Below, in pieces: positions 13,475-26,670 of a DNA stretch of 64,000 bases (positions within the stretch are counted from its first letter, which is position 1; each line of letters starts with the position of its first letter). This DNA comes from Hemibagrus wyckioides. Its lineage: Eukaryota; Chordata; Actinopteri; Siluriformes; Bagridae. Made by a program: the position numbers and the translations under genes. The stretch covers positions 23,890,780 to 23,954,779 of the forward strand of contig NC_080710.1 in assembly GCF_019097595.1 (NCBI RefSeq), written 5' to 3'. Below the pieces are notes generated by a model, which saw nothing but the letters and a program-made list of their open reading frames with translations, had not been told where the DNA came from and did not search any database.

Positions 13475-15734
13475 AGTGTGTGAGTGTGTGTGAGACTGAT
13501 TGCCGTTTTTTTGTCCTACTTCCTGAAAATCATACTGTCATGATTTGTAGTATGTAGCTGCAGAGTGTCAGTGTTTGTGTGACGATCAGAACGAATGCAG
13601 ATTCATGCAGCTTCACCGTTTCATGTTATGTGTTAAGTGAATTCTTTGTGGCCCAGCTTCACCTGTCCCTATTACTCATGTTTTATGAAAGCGGTTGTGA
13701 GTTGGGGCTTTTTCATAAGCACAGAGGCATGGATAGGACACATGCATTGTGAGTTTGATGGATGGTCGCTATACAGTGCTCATGCAACGCAGCACTGAAT
13801 TATATGTAATATTGCTTCAGGCCTTTACATTTTTTTATTTGCATGTTTGTGCGTATCAGATGAAATAAGGCAGCGAGCCGTTTTTGGCCCACGGGCCTCG
13901 AGTTTGACAAGTGTGGTTTGTGTGGATGTGTGTGATTAATGGTTCATCATTAATCATGGATTATATTACTTTATTTATTTATTTATTTTTCTCAGCTCAA
14001 GGTTCAGCAATTTCACTTTTCAAGATTTTAAGGCTTGCTGTCAGTAACAAGGATTGCTGTTCTGGGCAGACGGCTATTTTTAAATGCTTTGACTGGCAGC
14101 AAGTAAACAAACCACAGAATCTTGTTTTTCAAACAAAAGGTGAACTGAGTCATTAAGAACCGCGGTATGAATACTGTAATCACTGCTTAATGTTCCGGTG
14201 TTCCTGGAGGTTGCACTGATTGTAACGTTAATGGAGACTTTTTTTATTTAAAACTTGAACTTTAACGCAATTTTTTAAAATAAGTTCGGACTGTGCAGCA
14301 TGTAGGAAATGAATCACAGAGCAATTGGGAAGAGTTGAATAAGAGAGTATATATATCTGTGTCCGCTGTAATAGTGTGCAGATTGCACTCAGAAGTTTGC
14401 AGACCGTCGTTATTACCCGTGAAGCCTCGATTAGTCAGAAATCTGCTGAAAAGGAAACGCACGTTGAAAAGCATCAAGTCTTTACTTTTCTAGTATCAGA
14501 TAATTGCAAAGTTTTATTGGGGGGGGGGAGTGGTTGAGTGGCGCTTCCCATCCTGTGTGTGCCGTCTGACCCGTCGGTCTTTCATTACGCAATTCTATGC
14601 TGTGCAGAAGAGAAAAGCACATGTACCACAGTCGAGCATTGTTATTAGCTTTGTAATCTGACCTCTTGAATCAAACAGCAAGCTTCAGCTTAGGGCTTTC
14701 TGCTGTTGCCCGTCAGCCTCCCCTCTTTTCCAGTCATCCTGTTCATTTGTAAAAACTGAGCAGCTGCTTCAACAATAACCCAGTCCACTCTGTTCATGCT
14801 GTGTGTTGTCAAGAGCACATTTATTAAACCTGACTTTGGTGGAACGCTAGGTATTTGGCAGCGTGAAGGCCAGCTGCACCTCTCTTAAAAGCAGAACCTA
14901 ATACACTAACCTATTCAGTCTTTTTCAAACGTTGAACGCTCCGCCAGAGAGTACGACTTCTCGGATTGACCAACGCTCCACTTGCTGACAGCTTTGTAAA
15001 ACAGTACGCAAGGAGTAAGAAAGATAAATTTAGAACGGATGACATTCCCAGATGTCCCAATTCATCCAGCCGAGCTGCTGGGGAATATGATTACACCGCT
15101 ACTGGGGGATATTGCGTAATGTGGAAGACTTGGCTTATGTTACACATTTTCCTTTCAGAGCCAACACAATGCATGCCAACGTGGGATTTTTATCTTGTTA
15201 CAAGCAAACCAGAATGATTCAGAAAAGCTACAGTAGTATTAATCGATAGGTGGTGATTTTTACTGTGTAGAATCAGAAGTATCTGCTTTAATTGATTTTG
15301 TTTTTTTCCTGGATCGAGTAAAATCAGATGTAAGTGCATCTCGTCTGCATTGTCTTTGGAGTTTGCCTCTAAACTACTCTTGGTGGGTGGATTGTATGGG
15401 TGTATTAGAGGGAAAGAAGGCTTTTAGGCCTTTTAAAGAGGTGAAGGCGTGTAGAATTGCAAGCTTGCTGTTATGCTCACAAATACTTGTGTGCCTATGC
15501 GAGCACCCTGTGCTCATTTTTAATGATCTCGCTTTCTGACAAAGCTCTGTGCAGGTCAGCTGCCTAGCACTCTCTGTTAAAGATGCTGCTTACATCTTAC
15601 ATGCAATAGCATGAGCTTTGTGAACTGGCAATTATATGGTGGTGTTATTTAATTGGTTTATTTTTATAATGATATTCAACTTTAGACAATAGGATATGAA
15701 TAGTGGATGTAGATTTAGGTCTCAAACCAGAGGT

Positions 15735-15785
15735 GCCAAGGAGCAGCTCCTTGATCGTGAGGAACTAGACTGAATAGGGAACCCT
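15735..15785 (-). repeat. Eroded family A fragment
   Basis: The block 'cctt..gaggaactagactgaatagggaacc' is the diverged reverse complement of the 'ccctttcgagtctggttcctc' core seen at 12460-12485. Confidence 0.4.
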
Positions 15786-15856
15786 GACTTGTCTGGGTGA
15801 AACCAGAATATAAACACTTGCTTTTTCAAAATTATATTAACCAGTTAACCAGTGGC

Positions 15857-16066
15857 CACTGGGAGCTCAAGTGGTTAAGGCTCTGGGTTGTTAGCACTGC
15901 CAAAGCTGTCAATGTTGGGCCCCTGAGCAAGGCCCTTAACTCTCTCTGCTCCAAGGGTGCTGTATCATGGCTGACCCTGTGCTCTGACCCCAAAGTTGGG
16001 ATATGCAAAGAAAGAATTTCACTCTGCTGTATTGTATATGTGACAATAACAAAGGCTGCTTCTTCT
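15857..16066 (+). repeat. tRNA-derived SINE, family 1, plus orientation
   Basis: It starts 'gctcaagtggttaaggctct', continues 'gggcccctgagcaaggccct', then 'gctgtatcatggctgaccct' and 'gggatatgcaaagaaagaat', and ends 'tgacaataacaaaggctgct' with a (TTC) tail. The B-box part is damaged. It matches the copies at 42515 and 56450. Confidence 0.8.
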
Positions 16067-16200
16067 TGGGATGTGGTAGCCTACTGATTAGACGGTTGTT
16101 TGAATCCCAGGTTCCCAGGCTGATGGGCCCAGGGGCAAGGCTCTTCGCCATCATTTGCTCAGTTGTATAAAAAATACTGTTTCAATGAGAGTATCAGCTA
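16067..16200 (+). repeat. Degenerate family 2 SINE directly after a family 1 SINE
   Basis: 'gggatgtggtagcctactga', a B-box-like 'tttgaatcccaggt', 'gggcaaggctctt' and 'gctcagttgtataaaaaat' match family 2. The copy begins where the family 1 tail ends, so one inserted at the other's tail. Confidence 0.6.
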
Positions 16201-18189
16201 AAACAAGAACATAAACTGTTTTTGGGAAATGAGGATGATTAGGGTATAAATGTCTACATGGACCGTCCACAGCAAGTTCTAGGTTGTCCATATTGATTGA
16301 TTTTTTTTCCCCCACTATTTTGATTCGGTTTTCGATCGAACGTTGTTTTCCGATCGTCATAAATTGATTCAAATTCACAGTGACGGACTCTTCTTAACCT
16401 AGAATGTCTCAGTTTCTCATTGAAAGATTCTGAAGTTTTCTGATTCTTATCAGTGAGGGCTGACATACTCTCCGTTCCCTTCATTCAAATCAATGGTAGC
16501 CAATCATGGACGCCACAGAAGATGCAGTCAACTGGCTTCCTGTGCCACGGAGGAAGCTCATGATGGCCTTTACCCTCTCTGGTTGGTAGCTGTTGTGTGA
16601 TGGGGAGAAAATTGAGGGGGGGGGATTTCCAGTTCTCCATGAAATATGTATCACTATATCTCATACGGCTATATTATCTTTCATGAAGAAAAACAAAAAG
16701 AAGGCTGAATGAGTTCAGTCGAGAGCATGTGAGAGATTGGGGGAAAGGGGCGGGGCTTCCAGTTGTCAATTAATATTGGAGAGTACTTGGAGAGCTCGTC
16801 TCCTGTTTTGTTTGGGGCAAACTGCTCAGAAATGTGACGTGGCGTTGCTGGTGTACTTAGAACTGGCGTAATCGCTGCGTAAACTGAGTTGTGCGTTAGT
16901 GTAATATCGCAGTATAATGTAGAGTTGATCAAAACATTGTACTTGTAATTCACGCACCTCGAATCAGAACCAGGTTAAGATCTTTTTTTTTTTTTTTTTT
17001 TTATCGGTTTAATGAAATTCACTGGAGTTGCTTTTGTCTCCAGTGTTCATTGTGCAAAGAGTTCATCACTGCAGCACTTTGTATCTGGCTCCTTTCTGAA
17101 CGCGTTAATGGACTCCGGGTAACAATAACAGGCCTTTTCTCCATCACTGACAAAGCAGCCCACTGCACACAGCTCTCATCCTTCCCTCTCCTCCGTCTAC
17201 ACTGAACTCATGTTTATACGTCCTCTTTTCTCTAAGAAGTGCTCAGCGGCAGATGTTGTTAATTAACTTGTAATGTGTTCCCGCAGAACAGACAGCTGTG
17301 CCGAATGAATTTATTGTATCACCTCAGCCAGGACAAGCACCGTGTTTAAAGGGCAATGATAAAAGTGGACTCTTTTATACCTTATGCTGAGTCACACGTA
17401 GGTGTAACACTAGACTCTAGTTCTCTCAGGGGAGGGGTGTGTATCATTTATTGATCCTGCCATCTTAAAGGCACACACTGTTCTTGAATTCAGGTTCCCT
17501 AATGTTACCAGTTTATCACAGTTGAATTTGATTTTACTGTCCTTTGTGTTGGAACAAGTGTTTCTTTGCCTACATCATTTGTATTCATTCCAGTTGTTAA
17601 CATACCACAATTTGGAAATGGAAAAATTGCATGTCTCTGTGCTTCTAAGAACACCCTCGTGGTTAGCAATTCATTGCACGTTCACCGCTAATACCGCTTG
17701 AAAGCTAGTTATCACGAAAAGTCCAGCTGGGTAAATATATGCAGCACGCTGCTGATGAATTCAGGGGGAAAAAAGCCTCTGTTATGTGACCCTCTGGAAA
17801 CTCAAGGCAGTGCAGCAGAAACCCTGGTTTGCTAATTGGGATTCTTTTTTTTTAGTTTACTTGTTAGCGGTGTTGTGTGCTAACACCTCTCGTTTCTCTG
17901 CTCATTCTGCCAAGCGGTCAGAAGGAGAGAGAATAAGCTAGAGGATTTTGACTGGACTGAATTTGGCGTTCTTGCTCCATGAGTAGTTGCTTAAAACGTT
18001 TTTAATGTCTACAGATGATCAGAGGTCATCACATCTGCTGCTGCTTCTTCATTTTAAGCAAATTTGGTGTGTGTTCTTGCCAAGAATGCATGGAGGGAAC
18101 AAGAGGAGTGCCAATGAGTTCAAAGACCCCAAAACCCACAAGCAGGTTCAAAAGTATATCCCTCACTCTAGTATGTCAGTGTTCAAATG

Positions 18190-18780
18190 AATAAACATTT
18201 TGAGATCGCAGGTTCGAATCCTGATGATACCACAACCATCCATGGCTGAGAGAGAACAGATCTAGCCATGCTGAAGAAGAATTGCATACACACACACACA
18301 CACTCTTCTCTCTCCTCTCTCCTCTTTTCACTGTCAATCACAGACACAAGATGATCTTGGCTGTCTGTGAGCTCATATACAAGAAGAAACCTTGAAAGGA
18401 ACTAAACTAAAAAGGGAGGCCATCTTCATCTGAGTGACAACAGCGATTATTAATAATTTCCCTTCTATACATGTATACTATATAGTCAAACATGTACACA
18501 GAAACTTAAGCATATGAACTACTTATGAGTTTGAGCATCAGTCATTTCTAGTTTGAACATGTCGACAAGGTCGTTTGTATTGTGATTATTGACTGTTCAT
18601 GATGGAGACTTCCTCATCCTCAGCCATCTCGGTTTGGTACCATCCACAGTCATCTTGTATATCTTTAGGCTGTTCATGTGGGTCCATCCTTAGCCACAGT
18701 GAGTGAATTTCAGGTGATGAGAACTCCTAACAGAAGTAGGGCATCAAGATGGATCAGGCAGGTCTGGGGAGAGGAAAGGG
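18190..18780 (-). repeat. Dispersed repeat cluster including family A, minus orientation
   Basis: A tRNA-like 'gcaggttcgaatcctgatga' lies at about 18210. At 18380-18440 'gaaaccttgaaaggaactaa' and 'aagggaggccatcttcatct' are the reverse complement of the family A tail. The block 18540-18780 ('ggcatcaagatggatcaggc') resembles further dispersed fish repeat sequence. No frame looks genic. Confidence 0.45.
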
Positions 18781-18814
18781 TCAGAATCACTGGTATCTCA
18801 GTAGTCGGATGAAT

Positions 18815-19060
18815 GGGGGGGGTGTATAGAGAGACTGAGGGATAGATAGAGAGATGGATGGAGAGACAGACAGAGAGAGGAGGGGATAGAGGTGGATGGG
18901 GAGAGAAAGAGAGTGAGGGAGAGAGGCGGGGTGAATGGAGAGAGAGGTGGATGGGGAGAGAAAGAGAGAGAGATGGATCGAGAGATGGAGAAAGAGAAAG
19001 AAAGAGGAGGAGGTAGTGAAGAGGGAGAGGTAGAGCAAGCGAGAGAGAGGGAGGGGTGGG
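18815..19060. repeat. GA-rich low-complexity tract
   Basis: An imperfect purine tract of GAGA, GATG and GGGA units about 245 bp long. The Ser/Leu/Pro-rich minus-strand frames across it are artefacts of composition. Confidence 0.85.
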
Positions 19061-19588
19061 GGTTTGGAAAGAACGCAAATGATTAGTTATGTCCTTGACA
19101 CGTAATGGATAAAGACAGTGTACATTGTGTGCCTGATGTGGACATCATTATCGTCGCAGGGAGCTGGTCGATTCCCGAAAATGGGAAAATAAATAAACAA
19201 GCATACCATCAGGTTGTATATTTGTAAGGATAATTTAGCACAACAGCTATTAATCCATGGTGAAGCTTCCTTACCGCTTGCAGGTGTGAACTGAACTCCC
19301 AGACATCATGTAGTAGGTGAAAATCCCATTATAAGCATGAAACAGTAGAAACAACATGGCTCTTATGCAAGTCACACACGGCTCCGTACCGTTCCAAAGG
19401 TTTTAATCTTCCAGGGGGAAAAAAGACTAATTGCTCAAATGCGACTCAGGTAAAAACAGCCTGAGAAAGCTGGAAGAGCAATAAAAGTGCCAACCCGTAA
19501 CACTGGACAATTCCTCTTAGCAGATTAAGGCAATTAGAATAGGAGTGGGTCTTGTTTAATTAATACTTTTCATATATTGGTAATACAT

Positions 19589-20474
19589 TAGGGCTGCACG
19601 ATTATGACAAAAAATCATAATTGTCGATTATTCCCTTGAAATTGTAATTGCGATTATTAATTACGATTATCACAGTGGTGTTTTGAATAGCTTTATACAC
19701 CATTGTTTGAAGCAACTTCATGCCATATTTTATATAAAAATTTAAAAAAGCCGAAAACATTCTTCCTGAGAAACTTCTATTACTTAAGACTCTCATGTCA
19801 GCTATACATTGCTTTGGTTTCTTTAAATAAAAGGAAAAATATGCATGGGATAAATGGTTATACTAAAAATAAAATTAATTTATGAATCTAGGCTAAGTGA
19901 TTGCGAGAGGGGATGACATATCTCTTATCCAGTGCATTTATGAGTATTTTAAACCCCGCGCTGGAAACTGTATTAATCGGCGCCATGTCTTTTGCAATGA
20001 AATGCGTAATCGCTTCAGTTATCGCTTGCAGTTCTCGCATGGCTTGTTGCTCTTTTTCACGCTAAAACACTGGTCATATTGCACTCTGTGGCTGAATTTT
20101 AAATGATTGAATAATTCGTGGTGTTGCCTGATGGTGCAGAAACACACTATAGCATGGCGCTCGACATCATCTCTAGTGTATCCAAAATAATTCCACACCA
20201 CAGATCAAGCATTTCTTTTTGGTTCTAATTCTTGAATCTTCTCAGCAACAAACTATCTGATGTTTCTTTATTAGCGCACATGAAATTAGCATGACGAGAT
20301 AGACATGCGTAAGTGGATAATTGGGGCGTTGATAAGGGCACGCCTACAGACTATTAGACCTATTAAAAGTCTTTATTTCCCCCCTCACAATGTAACATGC
20401 AATAAACACCCCTTAAGCACGCAGAATAATGTAAATAGATTAATTGTGTAACGTCGATTAATTGTGTAGCCCTA
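19589..20474 (-). mobile_element. hAT-type element with decayed BED-finger transposase fragment
   Basis: The ends are 'tagggctgcacgattatgac' (left) and 'gattaattgtgtagcccta' (right), inverted with respect to each other. They are flanked by 8-bp direct repeats TAATACAT (19581-19588) and TAATGCAT (20475-20482), matching at 7 of 8 positions; 8 bp is the hAT hallmark. Inside, on the minus strand at 20019-20201, a frame reads VWNYFGYTRDD near its start and LFNHLKFSH further on, the pattern of a BED zinc finger at the N-terminus of hAT transposases. The Cys pair is compressed to CFC and no catalytic domain remains, so it is an 886-bp internally deleted, inactive copy. Confidence 0.8.
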
Positions 20475-20628
20475 TAATGCATGTTTAATAATTTAACCAG
20501 TGCAAGCCCCTCCCACTTCTCTCCCTCAACTTCTCCCCTCTCCCTCACAGCCCCACCCTCTCCACTTGTCCTGTCTTATCATGTCATTTAGGAAGTATAT
20601 AAAATATAATTTTGCTTTGTATATCACA

Positions 20629-20684
20629 TCTGTCTGTCTATGTATATATCTGTCTGTCTGTCTGTCTGTCTGTCTATGTATATA

Positions 20685-20741
<57 letters not shown>
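20629..20741. repeat. Compound (TCTG)n/(TATC)n microsatellite
   Basis: TCTG units are interrupted by TATGTATATA and followed by about ten TATC units. Confidence 0.95.
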
Positions 20742-20742
<1 letters not shown>

Positions 20743-22724
20743 AAGCAAGAAACCACCATCATTGTTTGTATTACTCAAGATTATTTGATTGATCGACTAA
20801 TTATACTTTATAGTAAGCTAAACCTCAACGCAGTTAAAAAATGACTATTTTTTCAGCCAGAGTGAAATTTTTAACACATCTTTCAAATGGACAGACTCTG
20901 GAAATGTAAATGATGTGTTCCTGTAAAAGCCATCAACTCTAACGTATACAGAGAAAAGACACAGTTAGTGTCCAGACCAGAAAACCATCACCAACTTTTT
21001 GTGCCTGAGTTAAGCCACAGATGCCCACGAATGTCTTTGGCTAGTTGTTGAGTACGGTTGCCTTTTCTGTGCTTGAGATTTTGCTCATATATTGCAGCGC
21101 TATTACACCAATTGAATTTCAAGAGTTGAAGAATAAGAATGTTGACATTTATCATGTCACGGATTCTGCCTGTACTGAAATGCAGCTTTTACTCTTATCC
21201 TATACATTAAATAAATAATAGTAGTCCAAATGGTCTTCCTGCCTCTTTGTCCGAGTCAGTATTCTTCTATTATTCTGTTTATATTACAGCCAGCACCTCA
21301 TGTTGGCGCACAGCCTTGAATGACGAAAAGACCTGTGGCGATTGAGTGAGAGTTGAACTGTTTCATGATAGACCGGTAGCAGTAGGTCTGTGTGCAGCCT
21401 TATTGCCGCCCAAACAAACATTTGATAGCAGGCTTTTCTCTCCTTAATTGTCTTTTAGAGCCTATTTTCCTCTTGATGCTCTTTCAGTGTCCCAGCTACC
21501 TTGTTAAGATGGAGAGATTGAAAGATGCCTTTTAAAGCGTTTATGTATTACATTTTTTGTTGACGCAACCTTCTCAGCTACGCTTCAATTACAGCAATCT
21601 AAAGCCTGTTAAACCTCAACACAGATTTTTTCTTTTTTCTTTTAACATTTCCTGCTCTTTCTTTCTCGCACACGGATACACAGATATGAGGATTAAAAAC
21701 CGTTAAATCCATTGGTTAAAAAAATATTAAAAATGATTGTCAAATTCCGTGGACAGCCATTTTAATTGCATGAAATGAACTCGCCGCTATTATCTGCACT
21801 CGGATTTATTCCTTGTGTGTGCGATTAAACAGATAATTAATCTCGTTCCTAGATCTCCAGAAAGCTTTGTCTTAATTTGTTTTTAGCTTGCTTGCAGAGC
21901 CTGGTGTTATAGATGTGAACCCACACTCGCAGTGTTTCCCCCTGCTGCTTCACAGCTGGCTCAAGGCCACAGATTTGGAGTTCATTTAAGCCTGTCCTTT
22001 TATAACATGTGGACGTTGTTATGGGATTAAATGCTGTGTTGTGTTGCAAGCCATCTCGAAAATGTTGTACACATTTAATTACTTGCTTTCCTTTGGCCCT
22101 GAAATGAAAACATTATGAATGCAAACGAAGAGAAAGAACGTCTGCCAGGTGATGATCCAAGTCGGAGTTCAGCTATTTCGCTCATTTAAAGGTGGAAATC
22201 TTCAGCTAAAGTTCACCTTAATCTTTTAAAAAGGTGCGTTTTCTAGCCCTTGTCGAGGCCCCGTCTGCAGCAAACACCATGTGCATCACTGGCTGCAGGC
22301 TGCCCTGACGTAATCACTGGTGAGGGAGGTCACCAGTGGACACCTTTTAATGGCAGCAGATTTTGTTTCTCTTGCATTTTTCCCCTCACTCTGCATGTGT
22401 TTAAATGCGAGGCAGTGGTGTGCTGATTAATGAAATAACCTGAAAACTAAAATCTTATATTGGGCACAAGTTTTTCAAGCATGCCTTCTCTAACTCGGTT
22501 CCAGCAAACGCTTTATCCTGGACAGGGCTGTTGTGGGACATATGCTGGAGTAATGCATGTTACTGATAACCTGATAATACAGTACCAATACTGACAATTT
22601 ACAAAGTGGTGTTATTTAATCATAATGAGTGATGCTCCAGACTCCAGTGACTGAATTGATGTCCTGGTCTGTGAGGAAATAATTGCCTAGAATGAATCAC
22701 AGGCAGAGTGATCCGACAATACTT

Positions 22725-22870
22725 ATTGTTGTTGCTGCTCCCTGCTCGGGGGTTGCCACAGTGGATTATCCGATCTTCATATTTTGAATCTACGTCAGAT
22801 GCCTTTCCTGACGCAACACTCACCATTTTATCCGGGCTTGAGACCGGCACTGAGAGTTAAGCTCTCTCTG
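22725..22870 (+). repeat. Dispersed repeat fragment, LINE-tail-like
   Basis: 'gggggttgccacagtggatt' and 'atgcctttcctgacgcaaca' followed by 'tatccgggcttgagaccggc' form a block I recall as widespread in fish genomes. A related 'ggggtggccacagcgaatca' block occurs at 61100. The family name is uncertain. Confidence 0.5.
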
Positions 22871-23094
22871 GCTGGATCGGTTCCCTGAACTCGACTCACA
22901 TGGTGATGGGAGCGTGGGATCCTGCTGCTGGATCACCAAGGAACACCTTGACCCGTACAATAACTAATGAAATATAAACAAAAACTGAACCTTAAGGAGC
23001 ACATCCAGATGTGTGCCTTGCATTTCCAGATCTCACTGGCTTTCCTGGTTTCTTATTAATCGTCTAGAAAAAACCTTACAACATGCAAAACTAT

Positions 23095-23150
23095 ACTTAT
23101 ACAACAGTTCGTTTGGTCCACTAATTTGATTGGTCAAGCATCATTCCAAG
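23095..23150 (+). repeat. Short dispersed repeat shared with 41510
   Basis: 'ttatacaacagtt' and 'ggtccactaatttgattggt' followed by 'ttccaaga' recur in close form at 41508-41565, which indicates two copies of one dispersed family. Confidence 0.5.
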
Positions 23151-23255
23151 ATTATTTTTTATAATCGCACTGGGATGTTTGTGTGTGTGTATCGTTTTCA
23201 CTGGAAAATTTTGCTTCCTAGTTCAAAACCATTACTACCTATGGTGGCATCATTT

Positions 23256-23436
23256 ACATTTGGCAGACACCCTTATCCAGAGTGACTTACATTTATCTCA
23301 TTTTATACAACTGAGTAATTGAGGGTTAAGGGCCTTGCTCAGGGGCCCAGTAGTGGCAGCTTGGTGGACCTGGGAATCAAGCTCACAACCTTCTGATCAA
23401 TAGTTCAGCACCTTAACCACTAAGCTACCACATCCC
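23256..23436 (-). repeat. tRNA-derived SINE, family 2, minus orientation
   Basis: 'catttggcagacacccttat', 'cattttatacaactgagtaa', 'gggccttgctcaggggccca' and 'ccttaaccactaagctac' are the reverse complement of the family 2 order seen at 612 and 40120. Confidence 0.8.
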
Positions 23437-24560
23437 ACACCCCGCATCATGACCAGACTTGCCCTTTATTCTTCTAAATGACTCCGTAATCCAGAAGAGG
23501 AAGACATTAGCACACAAGTCGGAACAGCATTCAGTCAGCAATGTGCTCTAAGTGGTGTGCTGTTTGCCATTTTTTTTAAATATATTTTCCACTTGTTTGA
23601 CATTAATTCTGCTCAGTTATTAAGACATCTATTTATGATTATTATTCGAGTGCCTTAACAGGAGTGAGCAGTCAAGTCTCATGTGTTGGTTGCCCAGAAA
23701 CTGATACTAAAAGACTGTAAGTTGACTGACATCTAATGCAAGTTACGTGCATGCTAGATGAGTTAGTAAAAGTGCACGGCTAAGCAAAATGTTTCCCACG
23801 GAAGAGATGAGATGACTTGGCCACGTTCGCCATGACGGCACCGGTTTCATTTTTTGATCATTATTCGATAATTTGATTTTAATTTTGCGCAGCGCTTTAT
23901 TTGTTTTAATGTTTGTATACATGTGCATCCTCAAAAAAAAATGATTCACTGTATTCAGCACCTCCTGGTGAGCAATAATACTTGCCTTGAAGCCATGACC
24001 ATACAGTATTCGCTAAAATAACAGTAGTAGCATTAGAATCTGTGTTATTTCCCCTTAGCCGGTGTGTGTGTTTGTGTGTGTGTGTGCGCTATGAGTGGGA
24101 AATAACAACTGTGGTCAAAGTCTCCTGCAAGCGTGTTCACCCAGCATTGAGTCACAACATATCGGTAAACCACAGGCTTTTCCTGCGGTCTGAATTCTGA
24201 TCTTTAAAGAAAGATGCTGACAGGGTTCTCCAGAGGAACCTCTCCTGGTCACTCGTGCCAGAGTAAAAGAGAGGGTTTGGAACACACTGTGTGGAAAGGT
24301 CAAAAGATGTGATTGGTATTAAAAGGTATGTGTGTTAAGCGTGTGTTTATTAATGTAGCACCTCTCACAGTTTCAGGCTCGCTATACAGCACAGGATGTA
24401 CTGACGTGTAAATATAACATACACATTGTTGGTCTTTCTCTGATCAAGTCGTGATAAAGTGATGGTTATGAATGCCTTTAGTGATTGAAATGAACATATT
24501 GAGGCAGGTATTTTCTCTGGAGTTTTTTCCCCCCCTAACATTGGTTTAATTCTCAGATGT

Positions 24561-24562
<2 letters not shown>

Positions 24563-24597
<35 letters not shown>
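24563..24597. repeat. (AC)n microsatellite
   Basis: A perfect AC run of about 35 nt. Confidence 0.95.
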
Positions 24598-24599
<2 letters not shown>

Positions 24600-24691
24600 A
24601 CAGCTGCAGATTTGTATAAAAAAAAGGAGAAGAAGCCAGATGTTCCCACAAGGTCAACACTGTCAGATCAAAACAAAAACAAACCCCCGCA

Positions 24692-24713
24692 CCTTATTAT
24701 TATTGTTATTGTT

Positions 24714-24746
<33 letters not shown>

Positions 24747-24757
24747 ATTATTATTAA
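24692..24757. repeat. (TTA)/(TTG) compound microsatellite
   Basis: TTA units give way to a run of TTG and then TTA again. The poly-Leu and poly-Asn frames here come from the repeat. Confidence 0.9.
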
Positions 24758-25677
24758 TGCAATTAATTAATGATTGGCTTAAACTGAAACTGCAAAAGGA
24801 AACACCCTTTCTCTGTAAGGTTTTGAAATATAGGATGTAAAGAAGGATCAACCAAAAAAAGGTAAAAAGCGCTCACTAACGTTCTTGTGGAGATATTTCG
24901 GTTCCCACCAAAATATAAAGTCATACACATGCACTTGAGGACATGCGACGGTGTGTTTGTGAGGACGTTTAGCCATTTTGTGGCCATTCCAAATGGCTTA
25001 ATGCGCACACACAGACTCATGCACACACACACACACACACCCACCCACACACACACAGATCAGATTCCTCTTTTGTGTATGAACAAACACGCTGTGAGGA
25101 AACTCGGCTGAAAGCTTCAATTTGTCTGGTTTTGATGGAATGCCAGTTCTTTTGTTTTGCGGTTTGCAGCCTCTGTTTCCAATTACAGCGCACAGTCTCG
25201 TCAGGAATGTCAGAGTGCTATTTGAGGTTTTGTGTCAGTGTTTTTTCGAGGTCCGCATGCTCACACAGTAGTGGAAGGGTTGGTCTTTAGGGGCCGTGCA
25301 AAATGTGCTCCAGATCTCTCTCTCTCTCATACACAGACATAGAAAGCTGTGGGAGTGCAATATTTCTTTGATCTCAGGAATGATATATGAGGTTTGAAGC
25401 CTCTTTTGGTTGATGGAAGTGTGTTTTTTAGCTGCAGGTAATTTTTTTCAGTGCATTTTTGTGTCTGTCTAAATGGAGTGTGAGTGGGGTCTTTAGTACA
25501 ATCTGGATTTGTTTAGGCAAACGGTAACCATGCATGTTGTAAGGCAACGTTAAACACCATGAATAAAAACACATTACGGAGCATTACGTTTCACAGGTTT
25601 TTGTATGATTTTATTTATTTATTTATTTTTTTAAATCACTTACATCATCATACATAATACCATAACCATATCATACA

Positions 25678-25755
25678 TAATATTAATAATAATAATAACA
25701 ATAACAACAATAATAACAATAACAACGATAATAACAATAATAATAATAAACATTA
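25678..25755. repeat. (AAT)/(AAC) microsatellite
   Basis: Alternating AAT and AAC triplets make an interrupted array. Confidence 0.85.
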
Positions 25756-25998
25756 TTATTGAGTATTTTGAGTAGCTTTGTATAGAAAGAATCTCTTATA
25801 CCACAGCGATGTGCCAACTGTGATGTATAATTTATTAATGAACACATTGTGCTTTTTATGGAACGTCAGTGAAACCCAAGTCTTCAGGACAGAAATATTT
25901 TCCACTTTCTGGTTTTCCAGTAATATGGCAAGCTGTGTTTTTGTCTCATTAACATCAAGGAAAAGGGGGGAAATGAAACCCCGGTGAGGGAACAACTG

Positions 25999-26670
25999 TA
26001 CACCCATTCCTCTCCAAAAGTATTGGAACGACAAGGTTTTTGTTTTGCTGTATAAGCTTGCAGGGCCGCTTCTGGAACAGGCTCACTAAGCCGTATAGAT
26101 GATGAAACTCATTTTGGTAGCAGCAGAATGAATTCAGAAGTCTCCAATAACATTCTGTCTGGCGTTTTACAGGGAAATGAATTAAAATTAACCAGCGGGG
26201 ACTTTATCATCATGCAGCAAGACAGTGAGCCATAACACACTGCCAGCTCAAACACTTTATCTAGGAAGATTTCAGACGGACCAGGTCAAACAACAGACCT
26301 TAAAACACTTGAGCAGCATTTTACCTCCTGACGCAGAGATTGAAGAGAGAAATCCCCCAAAACCAGCAAAGCCAGGTAAAATGTCACAAAAGAAGAATGC
26401 AACAGTTTGGTGATATCACTTAGGTCACCAGCTGGATGCAGTTATTGCAAGCAAGGTTGATGCAACCAAATTTTACGTTTTTCCCCCTTTGTCGTAAACG
26501 ACTAGCTGTTTCTATACTCCGGCTCATCTCCAGATTGGCTTGTCTGCCATCAAAGTTGCTGTAAAGATGCAAAGATTTATTTAACACAGAAAATGAAAGC
26601 TGAATGGTTAACCCATTCATCTTTAAATCGCCAATACAATCTTGTTCTAATACTTTTGGAGGGGGCTGTA
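25999..26670 (+). mobile_element. Degenerate Tc1-like transposon relic
   Basis: The left end holds 'ctccaaaagtattggaac' and the right end its inverse, 'ctaatacttttggagggggc', each near a TA. Between them, on the plus strand at 26200-26460, broken frames read roughly DFIIMQQD then PKPAKPGKMSQKKNATVW and LDAVIASKVDATKF. This resembles the C-terminal half of a Tc1-family DDE transposase. Stops and frameshifts make it inactive. Similarity is judged by eye. Confidence 0.55.

Noticed and set aside
13112..13557. Long plus-strand frames rich in RARASEPAC repeats
   Set aside because: They are the three frames of the 34-bp minisatellite. They have no conserved domain, and frame is not tied to the unit length.
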